Below are positions 1 to 6,367 of a DNA stretch of 8,395 nucleotides, piece by piece (within the stretch, counting starts at the first letter, position 1; each line of letters starts with the position of its first letter). The stretch is taken from positions 1 to 8,395 of the forward strand of contig RXOA01000004.1 in NCBI GenBank assembly GCA_003979035.1, written 5' to 3'. The notes beneath the pieces were generated by a model, which worked only from the letters and a program-made list of their open reading frames with translations, was not told the origin of the DNA and did no database searches. Origin of the DNA: Candidatus Bipolaricaulota bacterium. Lineage in GTDB: Bacteria; Bipolaricaulota; Bipolaricaulia; UBA7950; UBA9294. Both the position numbers and the translations under genes were made by a program.

Positions 1-562
1 CCTCGACCTCCAGCGCGATCGTCTCGCCCGCCTTGGCCTGGAACGCGATGCCGACGTAGCCGCGGCGCAGTCCCGCAAGCTCGTCAACAAGCAGAGACTG
101 TCCCCCCGGTTGGCGGGGCGATGTGGCAGACTTGCAGACAGAGATCGCTTTTCTCTTCTTCCTGCGGCACGCTGCGCAAAGACCGATGAGTTCGACCCGT
201 TCTTCCATCACGGTGAACCCCTCTTCCTCGGCCAGGTTCACCAACGTGGCCGTCGGCGAAAGCTCTAAGACTGCGCCGCAGCTCTGGCACACGGCGTGGT
301 AGTGAACGGTGCGATGCGATTCGAAATGGCTGTGCGACTCCCCGAACCCCGTGGCTTCCACAACGCCAAGTTCGCGCAACAGACCCAGGGTTCGATAGAC
401 CGTGGATAGGTTGATTCGGGAACAGATCTCCACCGCATGTTCGAGGATTTCGGCTGCTTCAAGGTGAGGGTTTTCCTCCAACACTGTCAGCACGGCTCGA
501 CGTTCCCGCGTCACCCGCTTGCCGGCGGCTCGAAGAAAGGCCACCATCTGCTCGGCGTTCAT
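1..562 (-). CDS. fur: Fur-family metal-responsive repressor, 3' end beyond window
   Basis: This is a DNA-binding metalloregulator of the Fur/PerR/Zur family. An N-terminal winged helix (about residues 1-80) carries the recognition segment NLSTVYRTLGLL (51-62). The dimerisation and metal domain has the His-rich stretch H77-H89 and two CxxC pairs, C92/C95 (CQSCG) and C129/C132 (CAAC), typical of the structural zinc site. The ATG at 562 overlaps the feoA stop in ATGA, so translation is probably coupled. Pairing with feoA and a Fur box favours a true iron-sensing Fur, but PerR or Zur specificity cannot be excluded from sequence alone. The family is usually about 130-150 residues. Here the frame stays open for at least 187 residues, running past C132 through a basic stretch (RRKKRK, 133-138) into an unrecognised segment that leaves the window. 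Whether that tail belongs to the mature protein is unresolved. Confidence 0.88.
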   Translation of the reverse strand, partial: MNAEQMVAFLRAAGKRVTRERRAVLTVLEENPHLEAAEILEHAVEICSRINLSTVYRTLGLLRELGVVEATGFGESHSHFESHRTVHYHAVCQSCGAVLELSPTATLVNLAEEEGFTVMEERVELIGLCAACRRKKRKAISVCKSATSPRQPGGQSLLVDELAGLRRGYVGIAFQAKAGETIALEVE

Positions 563-819
563 TCAGCACAACCATCCGCGGTGTCGCCGCCCGGGAGCTC
601 AACCATGACATGGCGGGCGATCCCTCGACCGACGGCGATTCTTCCACCGCCGCACACCTCAAGCAGCAGCGGCCCGTGGAACGCCCCACTGCCGACAACC
701 CGAACCGGGTCACCGGGATGAACTCCCATATGTTCCAAGTTTCTCCGGAAGCCGCGACCGCCTCGGATTTGCACAATCCTGGCCGTCCGCCCCGCAGAGA
801 GACGATCCAACGAAATCAT
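559..819 (-). CDS. feoA: FeoA, ferrous iron transport accessory protein
   Basis: An 86-residue protein with the FeoA SH3-like fold signature. It opens MISLDRLSAGRTARIVQI, then has RRNLEHMGVHPGDPVRVV (about 26-43), the GPLLLEV strand and a GRGIARHV motif near the C-terminus. FeoA is a small cytoplasmic partner of the FeoB ferrous iron permease. No feoB is visible in the window. I chose the ATG at 819 because AAGGAG (833-828) lies 8 bases upstream. The GTG at 828 starts on the last base of that site and cannot use it, while the GTG at 822 is a weaker alternative. The gene overlaps the downstream fur-family gene by 4 bases and sits directly behind a promoter with a Fur-type palindrome, so iron repression is likely. 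Confidence 0.92.
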   Translation of the reverse strand: MISLDRLSAGRTARIVQIRGGRGFRRNLEHMGVHPGDPVRVVGSGAFHGPLLLEVCGGGRIAVGRGIARHVMVELPGGDTADGCAE

Positions 820-827
820 CACGAGCA

Positions 828-833
828 CTCCTT
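828..833 (-). promoter_or_regulatory. Shine-Dalgarno site of feoA
   Basis: On the minus strand this reads AAGGAG, 8 bases before the ATG at 819. It decides the feoA start against the in-frame GTG at 828. Its first two bases overlap the outer edge of the Fur-type palindrome, so operator and ribosome binding site are packed together in a very short leader. Confidence 0.7.
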
Positions 834-854
834 ATTGAGAACTATTCGCAATAA
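832..854. promoter_or_regulatory. Fur box (operator) of the feoA-fur operon
   Basis: A 23-bp near-perfect palindrome: left arm TTATTGAGAA (832-841), centre CTA (842-844), right arm TTCGCAATAA (845-854). Only one pair per half (A838 with G848) breaks symmetry outside the centre. The inner 15 bases, TGAGAACTATTCGCA, fit the known Fur 7-1-7 pattern TGATAATNATTATCA at 11 of 14 defined positions. The site covers the -10 edge, the expected transcription start and the leader of the minus-strand promoter, so a bound dimer would block initiation. That Fur binds here is inference from motif, position and the adjacent fur-family gene. Confidence 0.75.
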
Positions 855-882
855 GATTACCGGCGATCGAATCCCTCGTCAA
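854..882 (-). promoter_or_regulatory. Putative sigma-70-type promoter for feoA-fur
   Basis: Reading the minus strand, TTGACG (882-877, five of six consensus -35 bases) is followed after exactly 17 bases by TAATCT (859-854), a weak -10 matching three of six. Initiation about 7 bases further on would fall inside the Fur-type palindrome and give a leader of only about 25-30 bases before the feoA ATG. The strong -35, ideal spacing and operator position support the call. The -10 is the weak part. Confidence 0.5.
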
Positions 883-960
883 CCTCCCCTACACCCCGCC
901 CAAGCCCAACCAAAAGGGCAAGGACAGATTAGAACCTCTCAACGTTCTGCCGGCGCCTCA

Positions 961-1023
961 CGCAGACGTCATCTGTCCGGCGTCGGACGGACGCCGCTCC
1001 TCGGCTTCGGAGGACGTCTTGCG
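961..1023 (+). other. Possible folded 5' leader (three-way junction) before the amidase gene
   Basis: The 5' region of the amidase gene contains nested inverted repeats. An outer stem pairs CGCAGACGTC (961-970) with GACGTCTTGCG (1013-1023): ten pairs with one bulged T. Inside are a hairpin GGCGTC/GACGCC (979-984 with 990-995, 5-base loop) and a second stem CTCC/GGAG (997-1000 with 1009-1012), all mutually compatible. The 3' end lies 15 bases before the ATG at 1039. No U-run follows, so it is not an intrinsic terminator. It could be a regulatory leader, an operator cluster, or chance pairing in GC-rich DNA. I recognise no known riboswitch. The amidase transcription start is unknown, so it may not even be transcribed. 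Confidence 0.3.
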
Positions 1024-1038
1024 GTATCCTTGGAGCCT

Positions 1039-1716
1039 ATGTGCACCCAATATCGCCGTGTCTCTCCGTGGATTGTCTCGATCGTGATTCTGATTGTCGC
1101 CGTCGGATTCGTCGGCATGTCCAGCGGGGGCAACGCCGGAGAGAAGGATGACCGCGACAATCGCACGGTGATCGTCATCGATGCCGGACACGGCGGCGAC
1201 GATCCCGGCGCCCTTGGAGTCAACGGCGTGCTCGAGAAGGATCTCAATCTCGACCTCGCCAAGTTGGTGTACGCAAAGTCGCTTGGTTTCCCGGAATTGC
1301 AGGTCGTGTTGACGCGGCGAACCGATACGTTTCTCGAGCTCTCCGATCGACTGGATGCGGCAAGCGACGCAGGGGCGTCGCTGTACGTAAGCATCCACGC
1401 CAATGCGCACAGCTTGTCTTCAGCGGCCGGAATAGAGACTTACGTCGGGCTGGGTGCCGATGCCGCTTCGCGGCGGCTTGCCGAGATCATCCAGAGCTCG
1501 TTGGTTCGATCGACATCCGCTCGGGATCGAGGCGTACGTTCCAGTGATATCTACATTGGAAGCGCCAAAATGCCCGCCGTGCTTGTCGAGGTCGGCTTCC
1601 TCACCAACGCCACAGAAGCAGCAAACCTGATCTCCATCCGATATCAGGACTGCATTGCCGACGCCATTCTCTCGGGTATCCTCCTCTATCTGGAGGAAGC
1701 GCAATCAGCAGACTAG
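1039..1716 (+). CDS. N-acetylmuramoyl-L-alanine amidase (Amidase_3), membrane-anchored or secreted
   Basis: A 225-residue peptidoglycan hydrolase of the zinc-dependent Amidase_3 family, which cuts between N-acetylmuramic acid and L-alanine of the stem peptide. Residues 1-10 are short and basic. Residues 11-29 are a strongly hydrophobic helix (signal peptide or anchor) with no evident lipobox, placing the catalytic domain (about 43-220) outside the membrane. The expected zinc ligands are visible: H51 in DAGHGG, E66 in GVLEKDLN and H120 in SIHANA. The catalytic glutamate is E184 in VEVGFLTN. No cell-wall-binding or SPOR domain is present, so this is a minimal enzyme of the AmiC/CwlD size class. 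The frame is open for 143 codons upstream, but I chose the ATG at 1039 because it immediately precedes the signal segment; TTGGAG upstream is close and weak. It appears to head a three-gene operon. Confidence 0.9.
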   Translation: MCTQYRRVSPWIVSIVILIVAVGFVGMSSGGNAGEKDDRDNRTVIVIDAGHGGDDPGALGVNGVLEKDLNLDLAKLVYAKSLGFPELQVVLTRRTDTFLELSDRLDAASDAGASLYVSIHANAHSLSSAAGIETYVGLGADAASRRLAEIIQSSLVRSTSARDRGVRSSDIYIGSAKMPAVLVEVGFLTNATEAANLISIRYQDCIADAILSGILLYLEEAQSAD

Positions 1717-1729
1717 CGCAAGCACGAGC

Positions 1730-2428
1730 ATGCACAAGCAGCCCGGCAAGGATACGTTGCGCGGGATCATTGACCGACTCGCCGAAGCATACGGGGCCCA
1801 GGATTGGTGGCCGGCGGAAGACCGGTTCGAAATCATCGTGGGAGCGATCCTGACGCAACGGGTCTCCTGGACCAACGTGGAACAAGCCATGCTGCGGTTG
1901 AGAGAAGCCGGATGCCTCTCCGTTCTCACCATGCTGGCAACACCACGAGATGTGCTGTCGGAGCTCATTCGGCCTGCGTTGTTCCACAACGTAAAGGCCG
2001 ACAGGCTGCTCGCGTTCTGTCGCTTCGTGGAGCGGCGCCACGGACCGCTTCTCGGCGTGGACGCATTGCTCGAACTCCCTGCCGCCGACCTGCGTGAAGC
2101 CCTTCTCGGTGTGGCTGGAATCGGTCCGGAGACCGCCGATGCCATCGTCCTCTACGCGGCGGGGAAGGCGACGTTTGTCGTCGATGCGTACGCAAGGCGC
2201 ATCCTGACAAGACTGGGATGGATCGAGCAGGCGACACCCGACGAAGTCGTCCGCGATCGAGCGATGGCGGACCTGTCGCGCAATGCGCCGCTTCTCGGCG
2301 AAGCGCACGCATTGCTGGTGGAACACGGAAAACGTCGTTGCCTCAAGCGAAACCCGCGCTGTCCCGAATGTGTTCTTGCGCCGTCTTGTGCCTTCCTCCT
2401 TTCATCGAACCGCGCGGAGGTCCGTTGA
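1730..2428 (+). CDS. Endonuclease III-like DNA glycosylase (MagIII/WWP type) with 4Fe-4S cluster
   Basis: A 232-residue HhH-GPD base excision repair glycosylase. The N-terminal region has WWPAEDRFEIIVGAILTQ (26-43), diagnostic of the endonuclease III-related subfamily that includes the Helicobacter 3-methyladenine glycosylase MagIII. The helix-hairpin-helix is GVAGIGPETADAI (127-139), followed by the catalytic aspartate D152 in VVDAYARRI. The C-terminus binds a 4Fe-4S cluster through C204-x6-C211-x2-C214-x5-C220. The lysine that makes E. coli Nth a bifunctional lyase is replaced by E134, so a monofunctional glycosylase is expected, probably for alkylated purines. The start at 1730 lies 13 bases after the amidase stop with no good Shine-Dalgarno, so translation may depend on coupling. 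An in-frame TTG at 1655 is a less likely start. The stop overlaps the next ATG by one base. Confidence 0.9.
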   Translation: MHKQPGKDTLRGIIDRLAEAYGAQDWWPAEDRFEIIVGAILTQRVSWTNVEQAMLRLREAGCLSVLTMLATPRDVLSELIRPALFHNVKADRLLAFCRFVERRHGPLLGVDALLELPAADLREALLGVAGIGPETADAIVLYAAGKATFVVDAYARRILTRLGWIEQATPDEVVRDRAMADLSRNAPLLGEAHALLVEHGKRRCLKRNPRCPECVLAPSCAFLLSSNRAEVR

Positions 2429-3825
2429 TGAACTCGGCCCTGGTCATCGATCGTGCGCGATTGCGGAATGCGGAAGTCAGACACCCGATTCTGACACTCC
2501 TGGAAGCAGGCCTCCTGGCCGTGCGGCCCGAACAAGCCGTGGATCGGTGCGTTCAACGAGACGGCGACGTCCTTCGAATCGTCGATCGCGGAGGTACCCT
2601 TTGCGTCGAGCGCAGGTTGGCATCGAGGCGAGGGCGCGTCTTTGTGATCGGAGCAGGCAAGGCAAGCGTCCGGATGGCGGCGCAGCTGGAGGCAATTCTC
2701 GGCGACCATCTGGCAGGAGGCGCAGTCGTCGCACCACGCGAAGATCAGAGCCGGGGACAACGCCGTCTCCGCCGCATCCGATTGCTGGCCGGCGATCATC
2801 CACTCCCCAAGGGCTCGTCGGTTGCCGCCGGCCGGGCGCTGTTGCAGTTCGCACACTCTCTCGGCAGGAACGACTTCGTCCTTTGCTGCTTCTCCGGCGG
2901 CGCTTCGTCGCTGATCGCCGTGCCTGTGCCCGGACTGGATCCGGACGATCTGCAAGCCGTGGGTTCAGCGCTTCTCGGATCGGGCGTCCCGGTAGGCCCG
3001 ATGAACATCGTTCGCCGCCATCTCTCGGCCGTCCATGGAGGCCGGCTCGCCGAGGCCCTGTTGCCGGCAAGCTTTGTGACATTGCTCCTCTCCGATGTCG
3101 CCGGAGACCTTCCCGAGATCATCGCCTCGGGGCCGACCGTTGCCGATCCTTCAACCTACGCACAGGCGCTCGATGTCGTGGATCGGTACTCTGTACGGGA
3201 TCGTCTCCCGCGCTCAGCCGTGCGCGTGCTGGAGCAAGGAGTGGCGGGAATCATCCGAGAGACGGTCAAACCTGGGGCGCCTGCATTTCGCGGAAACCCC
3301 GTCCTGCTGGCGGCGGGCGGCGGGGATGCCGTGTCGGCGATGATCGCTGCTGCCCGCCAGGTGGGGATTCGTCCGATCGGGCTCCGCAAACCGCTCTGTG
3401 GCGACGCCGACACCCTCGGCGAACGTCTCGGACGCCTTGCGCCGCGGCTTGCCGCGCGGTCGCGGCTGTTGCTCGCTCATGGGGAAACGACGGTCATCGT
3501 CCGCGGTTCGGGAATGGGAGGCCGCAATCAGCAGACGGCCGCCGCCGCCGCGCTCCGGCTCCGGCTCCTCGGACGCGGGGACACCTGCGTAGCGAGCTTC
3601 GCAACCGATGGTGTCGATGGCGTAACCCCTGCCGCGGGCGCGCTTGTCGATGCGGAAACAGCTGGTCTGACACGCGCCGGAAGCGGTGCGCTCTCGCTGG
3701 AACAGGCCCTTGTCGACAACAATTGCTACCAGGCGCTCCGGGCAAGCCGAGACCTTCTGTTTACCGGGCCCACCGGAACCAACGTCGCCGACCTGTTCAT
3801 CGCCGGGGCAATCGAAGGTGGGTAA
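2428..3825 (+). CDS. Glycerate 2-kinase, type II (DUF4147/MOFRL family)
   Basis: A 465-residue cytoplasmic kinase of the MOFRL family (GckA/TtuD-like). Characterised members phosphorylate D-glycerate with ATP to 2-phosphoglycerate, feeding glycolysis from serine, glyoxylate or hydroxypyruvate breakdown. The N-terminal DUF4147 part has IGAGKAS (74-80), the GDHPLPKGS segment, SGGASSL, then a MNIVRRHLS motif and SDVAGDLPEIIASGPT (222-237). The C-terminal MOFRL part has HGETTV (351-356), GMGGRNQQ (362-369), ATDGVDGVTPAAGALVD (392-408) and the closing TGPTGTNVADL (446-456). All hallmark motifs are intact, and the length is normal to slightly long. The ATG at 2428 shares a base with the glycosylase stop (TGATG). 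GGAGG at 2416-2420, 7 bases upstream, supports the start, so it is the last gene of the amidase operon. Confidence 0.93.
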   Translation: MNSALVIDRARLRNAEVRHPILTLLEAGLLAVRPEQAVDRCVQRDGDVLRIVDRGGTLCVERRLASRRGRVFVIGAGKASVRMAAQLEAILGDHLAGGAVVAPREDQSRGQRRLRRIRLLAGDHPLPKGSSVAAGRALLQFAHSLGRNDFVLCCFSGGASSLIAVPVPGLDPDDLQAVGSALLGSGVPVGPMNIVRRHLSAVHGGRLAEALLPASFVTLLLSDVAGDLPEIIASGPTVADPSTYAQALDVVDRYSVRDRLPRSAVRVLEQGVAGIIRETVKPGAPAFRGNPVLLAAGGGDAVSAMIAAARQVGIRPIGLRKPLCGDADTLGERLGRLAPRLAARSRLLLAHGETTVIVRGSGMGGRNQQTAAAAALRLRLLGRGDTCVASFATDGVDGVTPAAGALVDAETAGLTRAGSGALSLEQALVDNNCYQALRASRDLLFTGPTGTNVADLFIAGAIEGG

Positions 3826-3861
3826 GCGGTCGGAGGCAGTGCGGTACAACCCGGATGATCC

Positions 3862-5229
3862 CTACACCCGAAGGCGTTTCCAGGAGCCTTGAGCGAATTT
3901 CACGCTCATGATCGATGCGAGGGCAATCCAGTAGAAGTACTCCCCCATCCAAGCGCCGACCAGCCCAAGCGACGTGTGAAGGCCGAGGAAGTAGACAACC
4001 GGCAGATAAAGCGTCGAGCAAACAGCAAGCTCGGCAAGGAGCACAAACCGCGTGTTCCCCGCCCCCTGAAGCGACATCGAGAGAACGAGTGTCACCCCGG
4101 CGAACGCCTGCACAAACCCAAGGATTCGCAGCGGCAGCAAGCCTGCCTCAATGACGGCAATGTCTCCCGTATAGATGCGGAACACCCACCCCGGAATCAC
4201 CAGAAACAGGAGCCCGACGACTCCCATGCTGTAAGCCGCCAGTCGGGTCGACTCCCACGCAAGCCGCTCCGCTCTGTCGGGATCACCCGCTCCCATCCGG
4301 TGCCCGACCAGCGCCGCCGAGGCCGTCCCCAAACCGGCGGCGATCATGATCGTTAGGCTATAGATCGAACGAATCACATTCGATGCCGCAAGCTCCAGCG
4401 TTCCGATCCGCGCCACCACCAAGAAGAACACGAACCAACTTCCGTGCGACAGGATCCGTTGACCGATGATCGGGAGCGAGAGGCGGATCATCGGACGAGC
4501 CCACGTCACCAACCGGCGCATGTGTCGGAACGTCGCGAATCGATCACGGATCCGTGGCTGCATCGCAACCGCGATGTAGTACACCATTCCCACTCCCACG
4601 GCGATCGTCGAAGCCACGGCGGCTCCGACGATTCCCATCGCGGGGGCGCCGAGATGGCCGAAGATCAGCACATAGTCGAGCATGATGTTGGCCACCGTGA
4701 CCATCATGGACGCGATCATCTGATGCCGCGTCCGCCCGATCGCGGCGAAGAACGCCCCGAACACCCAGTTGGCGAACATGAACCCCGCGCCAAGCAGTCG
4801 ATACTGCAGGTAGCTCCTTCCCAGCTCAACGACGGCCGGATCATTGGAGAGCGCCGGAGCGGCGATTCGAGCGATCCACGGGGAAAGCGCGACAAGCGGA
4901 ACGCCAAGAACGAGCGCCGCGGCCAGCCCTGTATGAAGGATTTGCCCGCAACCCGCAAATCGCTCCTCGCCAAATCGCCGCGAGGCCAAGGTTTGCACCC
5001 CCACGCTCACGGATGACAGGGGGAAAACCACGGCAAAAAACAGCACCCCGGCCACGCCGGAGGCAGCAAGGAAGACCGCCCCAAGCCGTCCGAGCATCGC
5101 CGTGTCGATAACGCTGAGCAAGGTGTACGACAAGGAGCCGAGAACCACCGGATATGCCAGCCGGATCACCGCGCGCGAATCGGCGGCATGCAGTGCAAGT
5201 CGTGAGATCCCTCGATGAACGCGCGTCAT
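3862..5229 (-). CDS. MATE family multidrug/organic cation exporter
   Basis: A 455-residue polytopic membrane protein with about twelve hydrophobic helices in two homologous halves, the standard MATE architecture. The first helix region carries PVVLGSL and VIDTAMLGRLG (40-50). D42 lies where NorM-type proteins have a conserved acidic residue used in ion coupling. Other family marks are the FANWVFGAFFAAIGRTRHQ loop, the IFGHLGAPAMGIVGAAVAS segment, and the second-half LQGAGNTRFVL motif. MATE proteins swap H+ or Na+ for drugs, organic cations or metabolites; the substrate here cannot be told. The ATG at 5229 overlaps the stop of the upstream EamA gene in ATGA, so the pair is probably co-translated. 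The TAG stop faces the glycerate kinase stop across 36 bases, with no obvious terminator between them. Confidence 0.93.
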   Translation of the reverse strand: MTRVHRGISRLALHAADSRAVIRLAYPVVLGSLSYTLLSVIDTAMLGRLGAVFLAASGVAGVLFFAVVFPLSSVSVGVQTLASRRFGEERFAGCGQILHTGLAAALVLGVPLVALSPWIARIAAPALSNDPAVVELGRSYLQYRLLGAGFMFANWVFGAFFAAIGRTRHQMIASMMVTVANIMLDYVLIFGHLGAPAMGIVGAAVASTIAVGVGMVYYIAVAMQPRIRDRFATFRHMRRLVTWARPMIRLSLPIIGQRILSHGSWFVFFLVVARIGTLELAASNVIRSIYSLTIMIAAGLGTASAALVGHRMGAGDPDRAERLAWESTRLAAYSMGVVGLLFLVIPGWVFRIYTGDIAVIEAGLLPLRILGFVQAFAGVTLVLSMSLQGAGNTRFVLLAELAVCSTLYLPVVYFLGLHTSLGLVGAWMGEYFYWIALASIMSVKFAQGSWKRLRV

Positions 5230-6149
5230 CCGCCTACTCGTCCCGGAAGAAGCTGTTCGTCGGCCGCGCCCTTGTCCCGCTTCACCGCTTGGGCCAGCAC
5301 CATCCCGCCGATCACCATCGCCATGCCGACCACCTTCGCCGCCGAGGGGACCGTCCCATACAACGCAATTTCAGCGGCCAGGGTGACCACGGGAACAAAG
5401 TTGGCCGCCACGGAGACGCCGCTCGCGGGCAGATGAACCAGGGCGTAGTGCATCCCCAGAAAAGCAAGTGCCGAGCAGAACAAACCAAGGAACAGCACCC
5501 CAAGCAACACGGAGCCGGTGACCCGCGCGGTCCAATCGAATCCGTCCGCCGCCGCAAGGGGAAGGAAGACGACAAGGGAAAACAGGAACTGATAGAACGT
5601 CAACTGAAGCGGGGTGACCTTCTGCAAGATCTGCTTGGCAAAGAGCGTCCTGACGGAGGCGCAGGCGACCGCTCCAAGGACAAGCACGTCCCCCAACACG
5701 CTTGCTCCCGCCTCGCTTGTTCCAAGACCGATCACCAGGATGACCCCGGCGTAGGCCACGGCAATCCCCAAGGCTTTGCGCCACGAGAACTTCTCTTGCC
5801 GGAAGAGCATCGCCAGGATGAACACCACGGCGGGGATGACGGCAACAATGACCGACGCGTGGCTCGCCTGCGTACGCGCGACGCCATGGGTTTCGAACAG
5901 GAAGTACCCCACCGGGGACAGCACGGCAAGGGCGGCGAGCATCAACAGATCTCTCTTGGGGACGCGCAGTTCTCCACGTGCGACCGCCCAAACGCCGAGA
6001 AAGATCACTGCGAGAAGGAAGCGCATCGACAGCAGGGTCGACACGGGAAGGACATCGACGACCTGTTTGGTGACCAGGAAAGAGATCCCCCAGACTCCCA
6101 TCGAAGCGGCAAGGGCGGCATAAACCTGGACCTTCTGTCGGCTGTTCAT
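5226..6149 (-). CDS. EamA/DMT superfamily transporter
   Basis: A 307-residue inner-membrane protein with ten hydrophobic segments arranged as two EamA repeats (about 10-141 and 152-290), the usual drug/metabolite transporter layout and length. Characteristic stretches are GVWGISFLVTKQV near the first helix, an SMRFLLAVI segment, and the repeat-end motif RQEKFSWRKALGIAVAYAG (117-135) with its counterpart near 260-285. Family members export amino acids, purines or other small molecules, and the substrate cannot be predicted. I chose the ATG at 6149 (MNSRQKVQ) because the next residues lead straight into helix 1 and AGGG lies 5 bases upstream. The frame is open for 23 more codons, but those residues (LPFSIQSGLRQGK) do not look like this family. 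First gene of a two-gene exporter operon with the MATE gene. Confidence 0.93.
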   Translation of the reverse strand: MNSRQKVQVYAALAASMGVWGISFLVTKQVVDVLPVSTLLSMRFLLAVIFLGVWAVARGELRVPKRDLLMLAALAVLSPVGYFLFETHGVARTQASHASVIVAVIPAVVFILAMLFRQEKFSWRKALGIAVAYAGVILVIGLGTSEAGASVLGDVLVLGAVACASVRTLFAKQILQKVTPLQLTFYQFLFSLVVFLPLAAADGFDWTARVTGSVLLGVLFLGLFCSALAFLGMHYALVHLPASGVSVAANFVPVVTLAAEIALYGTVPSAAKVVGMAMVIGGMVLAQAVKRDKGAADEQLLPGRVGG

Positions 6150-6367
6150 GGTGACCCTGCACTTTCCCTGACGGAGCCCCGATTGAATCGAAAAGGGGAG
6201 TTGGGGACGATTCTCCATGGTTTTCCCCGAAGCCGCAACCGGCGGACCGCAACTTTCCGTGGGTGACGGACGGCAGTATCATCCCCTGGCGTGCAGCAAG
6301 CCACGGTGATTCGACAAACAAGTCCATCTGCCGCGCAATCGCTGGAAATGCCTCAAAGGAGGGGAAG
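6150..6367. promoter_or_regulatory. Divergent control region between the EamA gene and mutS2
   Basis: A non-coding 218-base spacer that must hold both promoters. For the exporter operon (minus strand) a weak candidate is TTGCGG (6238-6233), 17 bases, GAGAAT (6215-6210). For mutS2 (plus strand) TATCAT (6277-6282) is a good -10 at five of six positions, but the matching -35 position (6254-6259, TTTCCG) is poor. A 6-bp inverted repeat, GAATCG (6185-6190) and CGATTC (6208-6213), overlaps the minus-strand -10 candidate. These are motif guesses only. I see no riboswitch, small gene or repeat family here. Confidence 0.3.
6356..6362 (+). promoter_or_regulatory. Strong Shine-Dalgarno site of mutS2
   Basis: AAGGAGG, nearly the full anti-16S complement, sits 5 bases before the ATG at 6368 and fixes the mutS2 start. 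The ATG at 6348 is out of frame. Confidence 0.8.

Noticed and set aside
84..290. 68-codon minus-strand frame inside the fur gene
   Set aside because: It is a shifted frame overlapping the clear Fur metal domain. Fur motifs are intact in the main frame, so this is a shadow.
820..828. GTG codons at 828 and 822 as feoA starts
   Set aside because: The GTG at 828 lies on the Shine-Dalgarno itself. The GTG at 822 is possible, but the ATG at 819 has better spacing and begins the conserved FeoA sequence.
610..1038. Open frame of 143 codons continuous with the amidase frame upstream of its start
   Set aside because: It runs antisense through feoA and the feoA promoter, its translation is low-complexity and basic, and the amidase signal segment begins exactly at the ATG at 1039.
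2283..3911. Long plus-strand frame of 542 codons overlapping the glycosylase end and the glycerate kinase
   Set aside because: Its translation is Arg/Pro/Ser-rich with no domain, while the other frame has every MOFRL kinase motif. GC-rich DNA readily leaves such frames open.
5154..6266. Plus-strand frame of 370 codons opposite the EamA gene
   Set aside because: The translation is rich in Gln, His, Arg and Asp and lacks any fold signature. The minus strand encodes a well-formed ten-helix transporter.
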